The notes beneath the pieces were generated by a model, which was given only the letters and a program-made list of their open reading frames with translations, did no database searches and was not told where the DNA came from. A stretch of DNA of 64,000 nt from Xanthomonas sp. Leaf148 (GTDB lineage: Bacteria > Pseudomonadota > Gammaproteobacteria > Xanthomonadales > Xanthomonadaceae): assembly GCF_001423585.1 (NCBI RefSeq), contig NZ_LMOP01000001.1, positions 124,001 through 188,000 on the forward strand, read 5' to 3'. The translations under genes and the position numbers were made by a program. Of this stretch, positions 8,688-18,077 are shown piece after piece (the stretch's first letter is position 1; every line of letters starts with the position of its first letter).

Positions 8688-10664
8688 ATGCAGAGCTCAG
8701 CTCCGCCATCCACTCCTGTTCGCCAGCGCATCCTGCCGCAGGTGTTCATTCCTACTGCGGCCATCGTGCTTTTACTGTTGGCGCTATCCATCTTCGTTCC
8801 AGAAAAAGCAACGACTTGGTTCACAGCAGCCAAAAACTGGACCGCCAATGACGCAGGCTGGTTCACCATTCTATCGGTCGCGGGCTTCCTGGTCTTTGTA
8901 GTCGGTGTCGCAATCAGTGGTTACGGGCGGATCAAGCTCGGCCCAGACCACAGCCGCCCGGATTACAGCTATGCCTCGTGGTTTGCCATGCTCTTTGCCG
9001 CAGGCATGGGCATTGGCCTGATGTTCTTTGGCGTGGCTGAGCCGATCATGCACTACGCCACTCCGCCGACAGGCACGCCCGAGTCTGCGGAGGCGGCTCG
9101 TCAGGCGATGCGTATCACCTTCTTCCATTGGGGCGTGCACGCCTGGGCCATCTACGCGGTTGTTGCATTGGCGCTGGCCTACTTTGCCTATCGCCACAAC
9201 CTGCCCCTGCGGGTGCGATCGGCTCTCTATCCGCTCATTGGAGAACGCATCCACGGACCTATCGGTCACGCGGTCGATACGTTTGCTGCCCTTGGCACCA
9301 TCTTTGGCCTAGCCACCTCGCTTGGCCTCGGGGTCATGCAGATCAACTCCGGACTGAATTACCTGTTCGGCCTGGAAGTGAGCACCCTCGTGCAGGTGTC
9401 GTTGATCGGCATCATCATCCTGGTGGCGACAGGGTCTGTGGTCGCGGGTCTCGACAGCGGTGTCCGTCGCCTGTCTGAGATCAACATGATCATGGCCGTC
9501 GCACTGCTTGCATTCGTACTTGTCTGCGGCCCTACCGTCCACTTGATGCAGGCATTTGTACAGAACACCGGCATGTATGCCTCTCAGCTTTTCTCAATGA
9601 CATTCAATCTGTATGCCTATGAGCCAAGCGGCTGGCTTGGCGGCTGGACCTTGTTCTATTGGGGCTGGTGGATTGCGTGGTCGCCCTTCGTTGGCATGTT
9701 CATCGCCCGTATTTCGCGAGGCCGCACGGTGCGTGAATTTGTGGTTGGCGTCTTGCTCGTGCCGATCGGGTTTACGTTTCTTTGGATGACGATCTATGGC
9801 AACTCCGCCTTGTTCATGGTGCGCTCCGAAGGTGTTCAAGAGCTCGTGAAGGCGGTTTCGGATGACAGCTCGATGGCGTTGTTTGAGTTCCTGCGCCACC
9901 TCCCGCTGACGATGTTCACCTCCTCGCTTGCGGTTGTGCTCGTCGCGCTGTTCTTTGTCACATCCGCTGACTCCGGCGCGTTGGTGATCGACATGCTGAC
10001 TTCCAAGGGTGAGGAGGAATCGCCGGTCTGGCAACGCATCTTCTGGGCGCTTCTGGTCGGCGGCATTGCCGTTGCCCTGCTCATTGCAGGCGGCCTTGAA
10101 TCACTCCAAGCTGCGACCATCGCTAGCGCCCTTCCCTTCACGATCGTCATGATCTTGATGTGTTGGGGGCTACTCAAAGCCATGCATCTGGACGCAACGA
10201 AGCGCTCAATCTCTCGTGATGCACGATTGCTTCCAGGCACCAGCGAAGACTGGCGCGCCAGGCTCAAGCTGCTCGCGCACAACCCCGTCAAGACAGAGGT
10301 GGTTGCCTTTATCAAAGATCAGGTGCTGTCCGCACTCCAAGAGGTTGCGGTGGAGCTGCGCAAGCAGGATCTTCCGGTTGAAGTCACCGAAGGAGAAGAT
10401 GGCCGCGCTTGGCTTCGCGTAGGCCATGGCGAAGAAATGGACTTCTTCTACTCCGTGCGTCCTCAGCCTTACGAACCACCCACCTTCGCGTTGCAAGATC
10501 CACGCCGCCCAGTGAGCGAGGGCACCCGTCATTATCGGGCTGAGGTCTACCTGCGCGAGGGCGGACAGGACTACGACGTCATGGGTTGGCCCAAAGTGCA
10601 AGTGATCCATGATGTGCTCGACCAATACGAGCGCCACCGCCAGTTCCTGGATCACGTTCGCTGA
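8688..10664 (+). CDS. betT: BCCT-family choline/betaine transporter, BetT-like long form
   Basis: A 658-aa secondary transporter with a strong ribosome-binding site (ggaggaactt before ATG). It has the BCCT signature: glycine-rich MLFAAGMGIGLMFFGVAEP in TM3, and the TM8 block WGWWIAWSPFVGMFIARISR with its conserved tryptophans. Twelve membrane helices fill residues about 20-500, followed by FVTSADSGALVIDMLTS. The roughly 150-residue cytoplasmic C-terminal tail (LPGTSEDWRARLKLLAHN to FLDHVR) is the hallmark of the BetT choline-transporter subgroup; shorter BCCT proteins lack it. Transport would be proton- or sodium-coupled uptake for osmoprotection. No betA/betB oxidation genes are in the window, so choline versus another betaine is not settled. 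It follows the porin gene by 46 bp and ends at a strong hairpin. Confidence 0.88.
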   Translation: MQSSAPPSTPVRQRILPQVFIPTAAIVLLLLALSIFVPEKATTWFTAAKNWTANDAGWFTILSVAGFLVFVVGVAISGYGRIKLGPDHSRPDYSYASWFAMLFAAGMGIGLMFFGVAEPIMHYATPPTGTPESAEAARQAMRITFFHWGVHAWAIYAVVALALAYFAYRHNLPLRVRSALYPLIGERIHGPIGHAVDTFAALGTIFGLATSLGLGVMQINSGLNYLFGLEVSTLVQVSLIGIIILVATGSVVAGLDSGVRRLSEINMIMAVALLAFVLVCGPTVHLMQAFVQNTGMYASQLFSMTFNLYAYEPSGWLGGWTLFYWGWWIAWSPFVGMFIARISRGRTVREFVVGVLLVPIGFTFLWMTIYGNSALFMVRSEGVQELVKAVSDDSSMALFEFLRHLPLTMFTSSLAVVLVALFFVTSADSGALVIDMLTSKGEEESPVWQRIFWALLVGGIAVALLIAGGLESLQAATIASALPFTIVMILMCWGLLKAMHLDATKRSISRDARLLPGTSEDWRARLKLLAHNPVKTEVVAFIKDQVLSALQEVAVELRKQDLPVEVTEGEDGRAWLRVGHGEEMDFFYSVRPQPYEPPTFALQDPRRPVSEGTRHYRAEVYLREGGQDYDVMGWPKVQVIHDVLDQYERHRQFLDHVR

Positions 10665-10669
10665 TCAAT

Positions 10670-10701
10670 GTCCCGGCCAACCGAAACCGGTTGGCCGGGA
10701 C
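10670..10701 (+). terminator. Hairpin terminator after the BCCT gene
   Basis: A perfect 14-bp stem (gtcccggccaaccg / cggttggccgggac) with a 4-base loop starts 6 bases after the transporter stop codon. There is no run of T after it, so termination may be weak or Rho-assisted. Confidence 0.7.
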
Positions 10702-10740
10702 TTCGGCCAAGATGCCTTGCACCCAGCCAAGCAGCCTGCT

Positions 10741-10925
10741 CTAGGTTCTGGACGCAAACCTCAATACGACCGCTCCCAGCAACGCAGGAAGTAGCGATCC
10801 CGGCAAGATGCCGACCTTGGCATTCTCAACGAACACAGGATCCGAAGGGAACGCGAGCGAGCTGATGAAAAGGTGCATCGTGAAGTCAATGCCGCAAAGC
10901 AAACTCACCTCGTAGATTTGCAGCC
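10741..10925 (-). pseudogene. nhaA: Fragment of a NhaA Na+/H+ antiporter (C-terminal end only)
   Basis: The minus-strand translation reads QIYEVSLLCGIDFTM, then SLAFPSDPVFVENAKVGIL, then PGSLLPALLGAVVLRFA before a stop. This is the last membrane segment pair of NhaA (family form LLCGIGFTMSLFI..SLAF). Roughly 330 upstream residues are absent, and the reading frame immediately 5' belongs to a different gene remnant. Substitutions such as a D in the CGIGF motif fit neutral decay. It is a deletion scar and not a functional antiporter. Confidence 0.8.
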
Positions 10926-10929
10926 ACGA

Positions 10930-11312
10930 TGCACTGGACGTCGGCTCCACGGTCGATCTGCCAGCGCTCCGTGAGCGTGCCACATGCCGCCTGCGCCCGA
11001 GGAAGACGTGAGATGGCGCCGACCTGCACGCTGCTTAGGCGATCAACGAGCGCCTCCAGATCCTTCTTGCTAAACCGATCTACCCGTCGATCCCTCAACC
11101 CGTCATGCCAAGACAACCGCTCGCAACCTGGCTGAGGCGGCGTTCGCAGTCCGACGTGTTTGTTTGATGACCTTGCAGCCGATGATGACCTGCAAATCGC
11201 TGGGCACACGCTGACGAAAAGCGTAGTTGCCGGCGGGGGTGCGAAAAAAATGATGTGGGGATGCGCACTCGGCAGATGTTTCCGATCTGCGTTTCGCTGA
11301 CAAACTCAGCAA
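10930..11312 (-). pseudogene. Broken tyrosine integrase, N-terminal remnant
   Basis: Two overlapping minus-strand frames together resemble the start of a site-specific tyrosine recombinase. The first gives FRTPAGNYAFRQRVPSDL and IKQTRRTANAASARLRAVV, the N-terminal domain (DUF6538 type) that opens many proteobacterial integrases. After a frame change near 11100 the second gives GLRDRRVDRFSKKDLEALV, the linker following that domain. The catalytic R-H-R-Y domain is missing; the sequence joins directly to the NhaA fragment. It therefore records a past insertion followed by deletion. The remnant is next to a tRNA-like attachment fragment at 11354. Confidence 0.72.
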
Positions 11313-11353
11313 TCCACAATAATTTCAACTAAATAAATGACTTAGATGGACAT

Positions 11354-11376
11354 TGGCGAAGAGAGTGGGATTCGAA
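11354..11376. other. tRNA 3'-end-like fragment, possible attachment-site remnant
   Basis: tggcgaagagagtggga followed by ttcgaa matches, on the minus strand, the 3' end of a serine-type tRNA (TTCGAAtcccactctctccgcca) with one substitution. There is no complete tRNA. A second copy (tggcggagagagtggga) is at 18691. Such tRNA ends are the usual core of integrase attachment sites. Confidence 0.55.
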
Positions 11377-11496
11377 GTAACGCACTCTAACCCACTGATC
11401 TGCAGGCAAAACACCAACCGGAATGTGTCCTGGTGAGTGTGCTACCAGTTTAGATTCGCCCGAGAGGAGCGGCAAGCACCAAAGCTTTGCGACAGA

Positions 11497-14400
11497 TCAG
11501 GCCATCACCAAAAGATCTCCCCGTGAAGTCAATCGCCCCGCCACCACTAGGGCCTCGCAACGATCAAGAATGACCCGGCGAAGTTGTGGGCTCGTGCTCT
11601 TGTAGCCGAGCTGCCGCGCAACCATCGTCACCAACTCCTCAGCCTTCGCGCCGAGATTGTCCTTCACTATTTTGAGCAGAGCCCAATCGATTTCGGAAGG
11701 AGGCAAGAATTCTGGGCGGCGCAGTGTCAACGACTCGACCATCGAGCGGTCCCGCACACGGACTTCTTTCCCTGCAATGGCCAAGAAGTCCTGGTCAACG
11801 ATCTGGACCCCACCCATCGACACCACCGACCTAATCGCATCTTCCACAGCTTGCTGGATGCGCGAGCCAGCACGCTGCAAGCCCCAAAGCGTGCGAGCGC
11901 GCGTGACAACCTCACTGCGGTGAATGGGGCTTTCTACCTCAACGATCTGACGCACGATGGTCGCGAGTTGCCCTGTTGGAACCAGATGCAATTCGAACTG
12001 ACTGCTTGGCACGGCAAAGGACGCCTCAATGTAAGGCTCAGTATCGGGCGGACTTTGCGCCTCGATGAGCCCCATTTCAGCCACTTCACCGCGATCAACA
12101 GTCAGAATCTCAACGGGCACCGCGCGATGCGAAGACTTGGGACTGGGCTCTAAGGGGCCTGGCTCTGACTTCGCGCGTTCAATGGCCGCAACAAGCTTTT
12201 CAAGCTCCGCCTCAGGACGGTGGAACCAGTCCGAACTCCAAATTCGGTAGACCTGCCAACCTTTGTCACGCAGCACGCTTTCGCGCAAACGATCTCGGTC
12301 ACGCGCGCTTCGGGCGTCTCGATACGATTGCCCGTCGCACTCGATCCCCAAAATGTAGCGCCCGGGCTGATCAGGGTTGGAAATGGCAATGTCTACAAAG
12401 AAGCCTGCCAAACCGACATCCGTATGAAGGTCGTAGCCCCGCGCGCGGAGCGCTTGGGCAACCTCTTGCTCAAACACGCTTTGCTTGGAGTCGCGCTCCT
12501 CCGTGGTGAGCGTCAGGCGACCGGTCCTGGCGTAGTTCAAGAAAAGCTTCAAAGCGAAAGTGCCCTTGCCCTTCGCTCGATCGGTGTCGATGTCCTCATC
12601 GGTGATCGAGGTAAAGACCTCGCAACGCGACTTGGCGCGACTGATGAGCACATTCAAGCGTCGTTCGCCACCGTCGCTACTCACAGGACCAAAGTTCATA
12701 GTCATGTGCCGCTGGGCATCGCGGCCATAGCCTATAGAAATGTAAATAACATCCCGCTCATCACCCTGGATGTTTTCCAGACTTTTGACAAAGAACGGCT
12801 CAGCCGGATGATCGGCAAAGAACCCTTCCGTCTCCGGATGCTGTCGACGCAAAAGCTCCAACTCGTCCAAGATGGCCCGGCGTTGCGCGGTGGAAAAAGT
12901 CGCGACGCCGAGCGTGAGCTTTGGCGTGTTTTGAGCGTGTGCCAACACAGCCAACGCCACGGCCTTGGCCTCTTTGGGATTGGTGCGTGTGTTGCCTCGG
13001 TCATAGATCGCCTCAGGCAAATGATGCAATCGCAAACCAACTCCCGCCTCACTCGTGTAGGGGCTTGGGACAATGAAGAGCTTGCCTTCGTAAAACTGTT
13101 GATTGGAAACGGCAATGAGTGACTGATGGCGGCTCCGGTAGTGCCAACGAAGCATCCGCTCAGGCAAACCTCGCGCGCGGCAAAGCCCCAAGATGCTCTC
13201 GACGTCTGACGCCTGTGCCCCACCCTCGTCATCATCTCGATCGCCACCATCGCCAAGCGCCTTGGAGAAAAAGCGGGTGGGTGGCAACTGGCGCTCGTCC
13301 CCTACGATCACCAGCTGCTTAACGCGCGCAATCGCGCCCAATGCATCGATAGGCTGCACCTGGCTCGCTTCGTCAATGACCAACATGTCAAAGTCCAAAG
13401 CGCCTGCCGGCAAGAACTGCGCGACCGACAGCGGACTCATCATGAAAACGGGTTTGAGTGCCTGGATGGCCGGCGCACACTTCTGCATAAGCTGCCGGAT
13501 GGGGAGATGGCCCTTCTTCCTCGCCATTTCGCCAATGAGCACGGCGGTTGGACCAGTCGCCCCGCCTTGGCGGGGGATCCTGCTGTGATGCGCTTTGATG
13601 ACTTCATAGCGCGCCAGCTGCATACGCTCTTGATCGAGACTTGCGAAGCTTGCAACGACTTGCGACTGCCGCTGTCCGTCAAAATTCGCCAGCGCACGGT
13701 CTCGCTGCACCAAGGCTTGCAGCACTGCCTCGAAATACGACAGGTCAAACACGCCGAGCGCATCGGCTGGGGCGAGTTCGCCGCTGGCCAAGCTTTCGAC
13801 CAGTGTGCCCAGGCCCTTGCGCTTGGCTTCCTTAGCGATGGCCAGATATGCCACCCAAGCCCGGAGCCCCTCCGGATCTGCTTGCCAGTTTGCCAGTTGC
13901 GTTTTGAGGACTTCCAAAGGCGCGTGACTCGGATTGCGGGTGATCTCGGCGTTGCCTTCAAACTGCAAGCCGACGAGAAGATCCATGACTTGACCAGCCA
14001 ACACACCGCCTGCAAAAGATGCTCGCTCCGCTTGATCGAGCAAGGGTTGTGGGTCTTCCAAACGGGCTGCCAACGAGCGAAGCTCCGGGTTCTTCTCCAC
14101 CCAAGCACTCACCTGGCGAAGCTCAGGTGCTTTGCTTTCGAGACGGTTCCAGAAAGCCCCGAAGGACAACGCACCGTCATCCGCCAGCGCTTGATACGCC
14201 GCATTGGCCAATTGAGCCTGCTCGATTTCTTCGATCACAGAAAGCGATTGAGCAACGGTGAGTTCGTCGGCATTGGTCAGAAACACGCCTTGCTCGGAGG
14301 CGGCCAGCCAATGAGCGGACTTCTCAGACAACTCTGACAACGCCACGCGCTTCAAAACCGTCTCTTCGCCCCATGGATTTCGCTCAGCCGCAACCAATGC

Positions 14401-17097
14401 TTCATGGACAGGCCCAAGGCTTCGCCCAAGCTCTTCCAATACTGGCTTGACGCGCTTGGCGATGTCAGTCGCTAGAACCCGATCACCAATATCGGCCAAA
14501 CGCTCGCGAACACCGCTTCCTAACGGGCGCAGCGTGCGCATCCACGCAACGACTCCTCGAAGGAAAGAAGGGTTCGAGCGCTCACGCTGCCAATTGGAGC
14601 CAAAGGCTTCCTCGCCTTGCGCGTCGTGATCGGCAATTTTGCGCTGGGCGCTCTTGGCATCGAGCAGCACATCCAGCGAGCCCAGCATGTCGAGCGCTGG
14701 CAACTTGGGATTTGACAGCAAAGCGCGAATACTTTGGTTGGCACGGCGCCAATCGCCACTTAAAAAGCGGAACAAGCTTGTGCCGCGCATGGCCAACTGC
14801 CCTCGTGCCGCTTCCAGCTCAGCGCTGTCTTTGCTCCATGCTGAGTCGCGGAACACCGTGGACAGGTTTGATTTGGCCTGTTGGACGATCTCGACCGCCA
14901 CCACGATCTCTTCAACCGCGTCGACACCGCGTTCCCAAATGTGAGCGACCAAGGCATCTCGGTCTAGCTCCGGAATGCTCGTCGCGCGTTCAGCAATGGC
15001 CACCAACCGAAGCGCCAAATCGAGCGTCAGCGGCGCCTTCTCGGCCAGAAGCTGCGTCAGGCGTGTCAGATCCGGCAGCAGACGCACCAAGGTTGTGTGT
15101 GCCGCACCAAGCGTAGACAGCTCTTTGCCTAGCACGAAGGGGCTGGGTAGCTGGGCTAGGGTGGACTTTGAAGCCGCCCAGCTTGCCTGCAATGCCGCCG
15201 GTTCGATCTTAGATAAGACCGCAGCGTTGGCTTTTTGAGCAGCTTCAAGCGCCACAATGATCGTTAAAGCGGTCCCTTCTGTGTCCCAAACCGTGCTTTG
15301 AAGCGCAGCCGCACCAAGCTTGGGCGCATCGAGTAAGGCTTTGATGCGCTGGACCGCAAGCCCGACGTCGTCAATGCGCGCGGGTGCTTCGAGATCCAAG
15401 GTCTGATGAAGCGCTGAGGCTTCCAGTTTCCAGTCCTCAAGACGACCCGACAAGGCTCCGACCAGCGTCAGGAGGCGATCGCGCTCATTGGGTAGCAACC
15501 CATCATTTTGGACGCCGCTCCAAGCGTGCTCGCTTGGCACACCGATCTCTTCGATGCGCTCAATGAGTTCTCGAAGCAAGGCATCGCGGGCTTCTTTCTC
15601 ATGGGGTGCCCAACTGGTTGGGACTCCCAAGGGCAAGCTCTGAGTCGTATAGCCCTGGCGTCTCAGGCGAACTAGCCGTCCAAAGACTTGGTATGCAGTG
15701 AGTTCCGAGGGAACATGCGGCTCATGAAGACGCTCCACATGGGCATTGAGAGTGTCACGTCGTTCGGTGAGCTGCTCGATGATCGGTGCAGTGCTGGTTC
15801 GCTTGGGATCACCAAGGCTCAGCGTTTGCCTGAGTTCTTCCAGTAACGAGCGCTTGTTCGCTTTGTTGCTATGGAGTTCCAGGCACGCCACGCCCACACC
15901 GACTTGATCCAAGCGCCGCTTGACGACTTCAAGCGCGGCCATCTTTTCAGCCACAAACAGCACACGCTTACCCTCAGCCACAGCGGACGAGATGATATTC
16001 GCGATGGTTTGGGACTTGCCTGTGCCAGGCGGGCCTTGCACCAAAATGTTGTTGCCTTGAAGCACATCATGAACCACCAAGGCCTGCGACGAATCGCAAT
16101 CGACCACATGGCGCATTTTTTCGGGTGAGATGATGCTGTCGAGGTCGCTGGCTTCGTCGGTCAAGCTGGCGCCCGGGAAGCCGTCTTGGATGACGCCACG
16201 AAGCATCGGGATGGCGTCCATCCCGCCAAGCACTTCCCAGCTTTGAGGATCCAAGTCTCGATACATCATGAACTTGGCAAATGAAAACAGACCAAGGATG
16301 GCGTCATCGCGAAGCACGCCCCAGGTTTCCTTCCCTTCCAACATCACTTCAACCGACGCCAAATAGGCCTCGATATCCAACATTTCGAACTCGTCGATGT
16401 TGGGCAAACGAAGTCCAAACTCGCGCTGCAAGAACAACTGCAACGACAAATTGGCTTGGATGTCGTCGCCAGTCCATTTGAGGTGAAATTTCTCTCCCGC
16501 CGTGCTTCGCTCCAACCGGACAGGGATCAGCACCAAGGGCGCAAAGCGATCAGTTTGCGGCGTAGAAGTAGCACGCCAGCGTAAATAGCCAACCGCCAGA
16601 TAAAGAACATTGACGCCCTGCTCTTCTTGAAGAGTGCGAGCATCGGTGTAGAGATCCAATAGGCGCTTTTGCAGCCCTGTTGGCGTCAAGCGTGTGGTCA
16701 GGTGCGCATCCCAATGCGCTTTGACGCGTCCGTTCTCGTCCAGTTCGAAGTCAGGCTGTGCGATCAGCTCCGGGTCTTCCGGAACCTCATCCAGCAGAGA
16801 CACCTCGTCATCGTCGTCAAGCTCAGGCACCGTGCTGCCTTGCTTCGGATCTTCTTTGCCCGCCACAAAGGTGAAGCGCTTACCGTCAATCACCAAGGTC
16901 TGATACATCGCCTTGGCAAGCTCGTGGACAACCTCGACGGTCTTGGCTCGACCGCCTCGTGGGGTGTGGAGCAGTCGATTGCGGGTGGACAGATCCAAAA
17001 GCTCCAAGCGAGCCTTCTCGACCTTATCCTTTAAGCCACCCGTCCCCCTAAGCAAAGAAGACTCTTCACCTGCCTGTGCCACTGTCGTCTGATCCAT
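11497..17097 (-). CDS. Giant DUF4011-helicase-Vsr-like nuclease protein (Hhe-like defence protein)
   Basis: An 1866-aa multidomain protein. The start is set by AGGGGACA just before ATG. The N-terminal DUF4011-type region opens with KVEKARLELLDLSTRNRLLH. An SF1 helicase is split by a long helical insertion. Walker A GPPGTGKSQT lies near residue 358; Walker B LVIDEASQ and GDERQLPP lie near 1235-1260. RSRHQSL, IQGDERDVIYISIGYG and LNVLISRAKSR follow. At about 1570-1630 is a Vsr/DUF559-type nuclease fold (FVDIAI, GIECDGQSYRDARSARDRDR, GWQVYRIWSSDW). A DUF3320-like C-terminus (EVESPIHRSEVVTRAR) ends the protein. The same architecture has been reported for the single-gene anti-phage system Hhe (DUF4011-helicase-Vsr). 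It would be cytoplasmic, unwinding and cutting invading nucleic acid. It is divergent from an Abi-like gene 116 bp away, and scars at 10.7-11.4 kb and a tRNA-like fragment at 18.7 kb flank both. Confidence 0.87.
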   Translation of the reverse strand: MDQTTVAQAGEESSLLRGTGGLKDKVEKARLELLDLSTRNRLLHTPRGGRAKTVEVVHELAKAMYQTLVIDGKRFTFVAGKEDPKQGSTVPELDDDDEVSLLDEVPEDPELIAQPDFELDENGRVKAHWDAHLTTRLTPTGLQKRLLDLYTDARTLQEEQGVNVLYLAVGYLRWRATSTPQTDRFAPLVLIPVRLERSTAGEKFHLKWTGDDIQANLSLQLFLQREFGLRLPNIDEFEMLDIEAYLASVEVMLEGKETWGVLRDDAILGLFSFAKFMMYRDLDPQSWEVLGGMDAIPMLRGVIQDGFPGASLTDEASDLDSIISPEKMRHVVDCDSSQALVVHDVLQGNNILVQGPPGTGKSQTIANIISSAVAEGKRVLFVAEKMAALEVVKRRLDQVGVGVACLELHSNKANKRSLLEELRQTLSLGDPKRTSTAPIIEQLTERRDTLNAHVERLHEPHVPSELTAYQVFGRLVRLRRQGYTTQSLPLGVPTSWAPHEKEARDALLRELIERIEEIGVPSEHAWSGVQNDGLLPNERDRLLTLVGALSGRLEDWKLEASALHQTLDLEAPARIDDVGLAVQRIKALLDAPKLGAAALQSTVWDTEGTALTIIVALEAAQKANAAVLSKIEPAALQASWAASKSTLAQLPSPFVLGKELSTLGAAHTTLVRLLPDLTRLTQLLAEKAPLTLDLALRLVAIAERATSIPELDRDALVAHIWERGVDAVEEIVVAVEIVQQAKSNLSTVFRDSAWSKDSAELEAARGQLAMRGTSLFRFLSGDWRRANQSIRALLSNPKLPALDMLGSLDVLLDAKSAQRKIADHDAQGEEAFGSNWQRERSNPSFLRGVVAWMRTLRPLGSGVRERLADIGDRVLATDIAKRVKPVLEELGRSLGPVHEALVAAERNPWGEETVLKRVALSELSEKSAHWLAASEQGVFLTNADELTVAQSLSVIEEIEQAQLANAAYQALADDGALSFGAFWNRLESKAPELRQVSAWVEKNPELRSLAARLEDPQPLLDQAERASFAGGVLAGQVMDLLVGLQFEGNAEITRNPSHAPLEVLKTQLANWQADPEGLRAWVAYLAIAKEAKRKGLGTLVESLASGELAPADALGVFDLSYFEAVLQALVQRDRALANFDGQRQSQVVASFASLDQERMQLARYEVIKAHHSRIPRQGGATGPTAVLIGEMARKKGHLPIRQLMQKCAPAIQALKPVFMMSPLSVAQFLPAGALDFDMLVIDEASQVQPIDALGAIARVKQLVIVGDERQLPPTRFFSKALGDGGDRDDDEGGAQASDVESILGLCRARGLPERMLRWHYRSRHQSLIAVSNQQFYEGKLFIVPSPYTSEAGVGLRLHHLPEAIYDRGNTRTNPKEAKAVALAVLAHAQNTPKLTLGVATFSTAQRRAILDELELLRRQHPETEGFFADHPAEPFFVKSLENIQGDERDVIYISIGYGRDAQRHMTMNFGPVSSDGGERRLNVLISRAKSRCEVFTSITDEDIDTDRAKGKGTFALKLFLNYARTGRLTLTTEERDSKQSVFEQEVAQALRARGYDLHTDVGLAGFFVDIAISNPDQPGRYILGIECDGQSYRDARSARDRDRLRESVLRDKGWQVYRIWSSDWFHRPEAELEKLVAAIERAKSEPGPLEPSPKSSHRAVPVEILTVDRGEVAEMGLIEAQSPPDTEPYIEASFAVPSSQFELHLVPTGQLATIVRQIVEVESPIHRSEVVTRARTLWGLQRAGSRIQQAVEDAIRSVVSMGGVQIVDQDFLAIAGKEVRVRDRSMVESLTLRRPEFLPPSEIDWALLKIVKDNLGAKAEELVTMVARQLGYKSTSPQLRRVILDRCEALVVAGRLTSRGDLLVMA

Positions 17098-17213
17098 CGA
17101 CTGTCCCCTAAGAAGGGTCTGCGTAGGCGAACAACATAACCCAGCATCCCCCTGAATGCGTCCGCCTATAATGCTCCGAATGTAACGTGTGTTCCAGCCG
17201 ATTGGGGGGATCT

Positions 17214-17963
17214 ATGGGCGAGTTGCGAAGCAGTGAGATCCACTGGGTTGTCCATCAATACCTGGGCGTCGAGGGCGGTTTTCTGGGCGATTTCTCGCAT
17301 CGCACCCACCGGGAGTTCTACGCCGGATTCTGCGACCTAGACATTGACTTAGATAGGGTCGCTGGCAGCACCATTCGGGAGCGTTTCACTTCTGTCCTGA
17401 CCGGCGCTAAGGCACACCAGCAAGCGGCCATCCTCCGGGGTGTCGCCCAGAAATACCCGCAAGGGACCGAGCATTTTCGGACCCCTCAGGCTTATCGCCA
17501 ACTTTTGCAGATGGCTAAGCGCTGCGCCGATGGGCTTTCTGTTCGAGCCAGCAGCCCAGCCATCACCAGCGATGTCTTAAAGCGCGCGTTAGCAGATGCC
17601 GACACGCTCATCCAAAGCGCAGGACCGACTCACGCGGTGGATCGGATCCACATCGCACTTCATGCTTATCTGAAGGCGGTTTGCTATGCGAGAGACATCG
17701 AGCCTCCTCAGGGCGCCACAATCACCAACTTGTTCAAACTCCTTCGAACAGAGCATCCGGCCCTGAACGACTTAGGCAGCCAATCAGACGCCATGGGGCG
17801 GGTTCTCAATTGCCTAAGCAGTGTGATCGACTGCCTCAACCCTGCGCGCAACAACGCGAGCTTGGCCCATGCCAACGAAGCGTTGTTGGAAAAGGACGAA
17901 GCAATGCTGACAATCAACGCGGCAAGGACCGTTTTCCAGTATTTGGACAGCAAGTTTCGTTGA
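17214..17963 (+). CDS. Abortive-infection (Abi-C)-like protein
   Basis: A 249-aa protein. I start at the ATG at 17214, preceded by a GGGGGGA ribosome-binding site, instead of an upstream GTG at 17187. The N-terminus (VVHQYLGVEGGFLGDFSHRT, then FYAGFCDLDIDL and TIRERF) matches the N-terminal domain frequently attached to Abi proteins. The C-terminus (RNNASLAHANEALL followed by INAARTVFQYLDSKF) has the pattern of the Abi-C domain: RN near a conserved H, then a hydrophobic helix. In the family, such proteins arrest infected cells, often through an HEPN-like RNase activity; here the RN...AH motif could be catalytic. It is divergent from the giant helicase-nuclease gene, so both may share control. 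The substrate is unknown. Confidence 0.7.
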   Translation: MGELRSSEIHWVVHQYLGVEGGFLGDFSHRTHREFYAGFCDLDIDLDRVAGSTIRERFTSVLTGAKAHQQAAILRGVAQKYPQGTEHFRTPQAYRQLLQMAKRCADGLSVRASSPAITSDVLKRALADADTLIQSAGPTHAVDRIHIALHAYLKAVCYARDIEPPQGATITNLFKLLRTEHPALNDLGSQSDAMGRVLNCLSSVIDCLNPARNNASLAHANEALLEKDEAMLTINAARTVFQYLDSKFR

Positions 17964-18051
17964 GGAACAACCTCGTTCGGGATTCGCTTGCATAGCCATA
18001 GGCTACCGTTGCAAGTGAGTTCAACGGCGTCTGCCATAGCGGTAAGCTAAG

Positions 18052-18063
18052 CGCTGATCAGCG
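18052..18063. promoter_or_regulatory. 12-bp perfect palindrome upstream of the 18078 gene
   Basis: cgctgatcagcg reads identically on both strands and ends 14 bases before the ATG at 18078, a position that would suit an operator. No regulator is assigned; this may be chance. Confidence 0.3.
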
Positions 18064-18077
18064 TACTAACCGCTGAC

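Noticed and set aside
10741..10983. Intact 80-codon membrane gene
   Set aside because: It contains only the last NhaA segments with upstream residues from an unrelated frame; better explained as a relic.
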